Assembly: GCA_040954595.2 (NCBI GenBank)
Contig: CM082578.2
Coordinates: forward strand, 15,314,001 to 15,378,000
Direction of reading: 5' to 3'
DNA: 64,000 nucleotides
From: Balanoglossus misakiensis
Lineage: Eukaryota; Hemichordata
The notes under the pieces were generated by a model. It worked only from the letters and a program-made list of their open reading frames with translations. It was not told where the DNA came from and did not search any database. The translations under genes and the position numbers were made by a program. Below, piece after piece: positions 61,701 through 64,000 of this stretch. Positions within the stretch are counted from its first letter, which is position 1, and every line of letters begins with the position of its first letter.

Positions 61701-64000
61701 CTGTGTAAAAAATACCGTAGTGATGTGAAAGAGTACTCTTTAACAATCACAAATTAGGTATTAATTATATTCCAGGATCATTCACAGAATTCAAAATTCT
61801 CTTAGAAGTCAACAGCTTAAAAACAGTGTTTGAATTTGTTTTTTATTTGTGTCTTTCTGCAGAGGAGGTGCCAACTATCCAGACCTTTCCGAGCATAACA
61901 ATTGGATGTCAAAATGCCTGAAACCACAAATCTACAAAAAGCTGCAGAATTTGAAGACCCCATCTGGTTTTTCTTTAGACCAAGCCATCCAGACTGGCGT
62001 GGACAATCCTGGCCATCCTTTCATCATGACTGTTGGTATGGTCGCTGGTGATGAAGAAAGCTACGAAGTGTTCAAAGATCTGTTTGATCCAGTCATCGAT
62101 GGGCGTTTCAACGGCTACAAAGCAGATGCCAAGCACAAAACCAACCTCAACCCTGACCATCTTATTGGCGGCGACGACTTGGATCCCAACTATGTGTTGT
62201 CATCCAGAGTTCGCACAGGGCGTAGCATCCGTGGTTATTCCCTGCCACCCCAGTGCAACCGTGCAGAGAGGAGAGACGTGGAGAAGATTTGTGTTGATGC
62301 ACTGGGCACCTTGGACGGTGAACTGAAAGGAAGCTATTACCCACTGGCTGGTATGACAGAAGAGCAGCAGGAGAAATTGATCGAAGACCACTTCCTGTTT
62401 GACAAACCCGTATCTCCCCTTCTGTTGGCATCAAGAATGTCACGAGATTGGCCTGACGCACGTGGCATTTTCCACAATGATGAGAAGAACTTCCTGGTCT
62501 GGATAAACGAGGAAGACCACACCCGTGTCATTTCAATGGAGAAAGGAGGAAACATGAAGGCAGTGTTCTCCCGTTTCTGCAATGGCCTTAACGCAGTGGA
62601 GAAAGCCATCAAAGGAAAGGGCTATGAGTTCATGTGGAATGAGCATCTTGGCTTTGTGCTGACCTGCCCGTCCAACCTGGGTACTGGTCTCCGCGCCGGT
62701 GTACATGTCAAGCTACCCAAACTGAGCACACATGCCAAGTTCGGCGAAGTACTCACTGAGCTGCGGTTACAGAAGCGCGGTGCTGGTGGTGTTGACACGG
62801 TATCAACTGATGGTATCTTTGACATTTCTAATCTGGATCGTCTAGGAAAATCCGAAGTTCAGTTGGTGCAGTTAGTGGTGGATGGCGTCAAACTCCTGGT
62901 GGAAATGGAGAAGGCTCTGGAGAAGGGTGAATCCATCGACAGCCTCATGCCAGGTTCCAAGAAAGATCCAGAACTGGCTGACTACCCAGATCTGTCCAAA
63001 CACAACAATCATATGGCCAACGTGATGACACCACACATATACAAGAGCCTGAAAGACAAGAAAACACCAAAAGGTTTCACCTTGGATGATGTCATCCGGA
63101 CAGGTGTGAAGAACCCCGGTCACCCGTACATCATGACTGTAGGATGTGTGGCAGGAGATGAGGAGAGCTACGAAGTCTTTGCCGATTTGTTCGATCCGAT
63201 CATTGATGCCCGTCACAGTGGTTATGGAAAGGATGCCAAGCACAAGACTGATCTCAACCCTGACAACATCAAAGGGGACGGTGTATTTGATGCGAAATAT
63301 GTGTTGTCTTCTCGAGTTCGCACTGGTCGTAGCATTCGTGGATATGCCCTGCCACCCCACAACACAAAGGAAGAACGAAAGGAAGTGGAAAAGATCGTCT
63401 CTGATGCGCTGTCAAAGCTTGATGGTCCACTGAAAGGGACCTACTACCCGCTGGAAGGCATGACAGAAGCGACACAAGACAAGCTGATTGAAGATCATTT
63501 CCTTTTTGACAAGCCTGTGTCTCCACTACTGACAGCTTCCAACATGGATCGCGATTGGCCAGACGCCAGAGGTATCTGGCACAACGAGGAGAAAAACTTC
63601 CTTGTTTGGCTCAATGAAGAAGATCACACCCGTGTCATCTCCATGCAGAAGGATGGAAATATGAAGGAAGTATTTGCCCGTTTCTGTGATGGCCTCAACA
63701 AGGTAGAAGCAGCAATCAAAGAAGAAGGCAAAGAGTTCATGCATAATGATCATCTTGGATTCGTATTGACTTGTCCATCAAATCTCGGTACAGGTCTACG
63801 AGCTGGTGTGCACGTCAAGTTGCCAAACATGAGCAAGTGCGACAAGTTTGATGATATCCTCAATGCCTTACGACTGCAGAAACGTGGAACTGGTGGAGTT
63901 GACACAGCCTCTACGGATGGTACCTTTGATATCTCCAATGCAGATCGCCTGGGCTTCTCTGAAGTTGAACTGGTGCAGGGTGTCATCGATGGTGTCAATC
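55720..64000 (+). CDS. Flagellar-type multi-domain creatine kinase, 5' part (runs off the window)
   Basis: Exons: 55720-55750, 56178-56187 (10 nt), 57643-57657 (15 nt), 60420-60602, 61150-61203 and 61863 to at least 64000. The protein starts [11 protein letters not shown], an N-myristoylation signal with a palmitoylatable Cys, as in sea urchin sperm-tail creatine kinase. A Ser/Pro/Lys-rich linker to residue 98 follows. Domain 1 (about 102-465) has [10 protein letters not shown], the GS region [40 protein letters not shown] and the catalytic Cys in [10 protein letters not shown] (codon 62665-62667). Domain 2 repeats the set (Cys codon 63772-63774) and is cut at the window end. A third domain, as in known flagellar enzymes, is expected but not visible. 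The enzyme transfers phosphate between ATP and creatine in the phosphocreatine shuttle along flagella. Confidence 0.97.
56749..56764. repeat. Poly-G tract
   Basis: GAGGGGGGGGGGGGGG-type homopolymer run in creatine kinase intron 2. Low complexity only. Confidence 0.8.
57581..57594. promoter_or_regulatory. Perfectly palindromic X-box in creatine kinase intron 2
   Basis: GTTGCTATAGCAAC matches the RFX consensus GTHNYYATRRNAAC on both strands. It lies about 50 bp before the 15-nt microexon. Confidence 0.65.
59095..59108. promoter_or_regulatory. X-box in creatine kinase intron 3
   Basis: GTTTCCATGGTAAC matches the RFX consensus at every position. Confidence 0.6.
61532..61570. repeat. Long hairpin, 19-bp arms with 1-base centre
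   Basis: GTGGGCTTGATAAAAGTTA (61532-61550) is followed, after one T, by its exact inverse complement (61552-61570). Outer sequence adds a second, displaced inverted match, GCATGTCATGTGGGC (from 61523) with GCCCACATGACATGC (to about 61598), suggesting a duplicated palindrome. It lies in the intron before the long creatine kinase exon. Confidence 0.9.

Overview
The window is nuclear DNA from an animal. Genes are split by GT-AG introns and intergenic DNA is AT-rich. The families present are metazoan: rhodopsin-type GPCR, UXT prefoldin-like protein, EMC3, EndoU, ninjurins, an FGD-type RhoGEF and a multi-domain flagellar creatine kinase. The myristoylation-type N-terminus and at least two fused catalytic domains of the creatine kinase, plus four clustered ninjurins, fit a marine invertebrate, most likely a non-vertebrate deuterostome (echinoderm, hemichordate or cephalochordate). 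I cannot name the species. Exon boundaries were read from splice signals and reading phase. Every multi-exon model given here closes in frame.

Layout. 1-13.5 kb holds one single-exon GPCR (2015-3148) followed by about 10 kb with no supportable gene. 13.5-19.5 kb holds a head-to-head pair, UXT (minus) and EMC3 (plus), whose start codons are about 350 bp apart. A 798-bp Harbinger-like MITE sits in UXT intron 1. 20.5-22.2 kb holds an EndoU-family gene with a cysteine-rich N-terminus and two substituted active-site positions. 23.9-31.2 kb is a cluster of four ninjurin paralogues: two on plus with one sequence style, two on minus with another. 32.9-33.7 kb encodes a small secreted cysteine-rich orphan protein. 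34.5-50.2 kb is a large FGD5/6-like gene (proline-rich N-terminus, DH, PH, FYVE, PH) of 1671 predicted residues. Its N-terminal two-thirds lies almost wholly in one 3.1-kb exon, and a plausible alternative first exon lies downstream. 50.2-55.7 kb is intergenic. 55.7 kb to the window end is the 5' part of the flagellar creatine kinase, with microexons at the N-terminus and two catalytic domains in one long exon that runs off the window.

The genes do not form one pathway. The points of most interest are: the substituted EndoU; the ninjurin cluster, where one copy lacks the Asp reported as needed for NINJ1 oligomerisation; three consensus RFX X-box sites in and upstream of the flagellar creatine kinase; an excess of the CRE palindrome TGACGTCA, several copies lying just upstream of genes; and a probable short FGD isoform.
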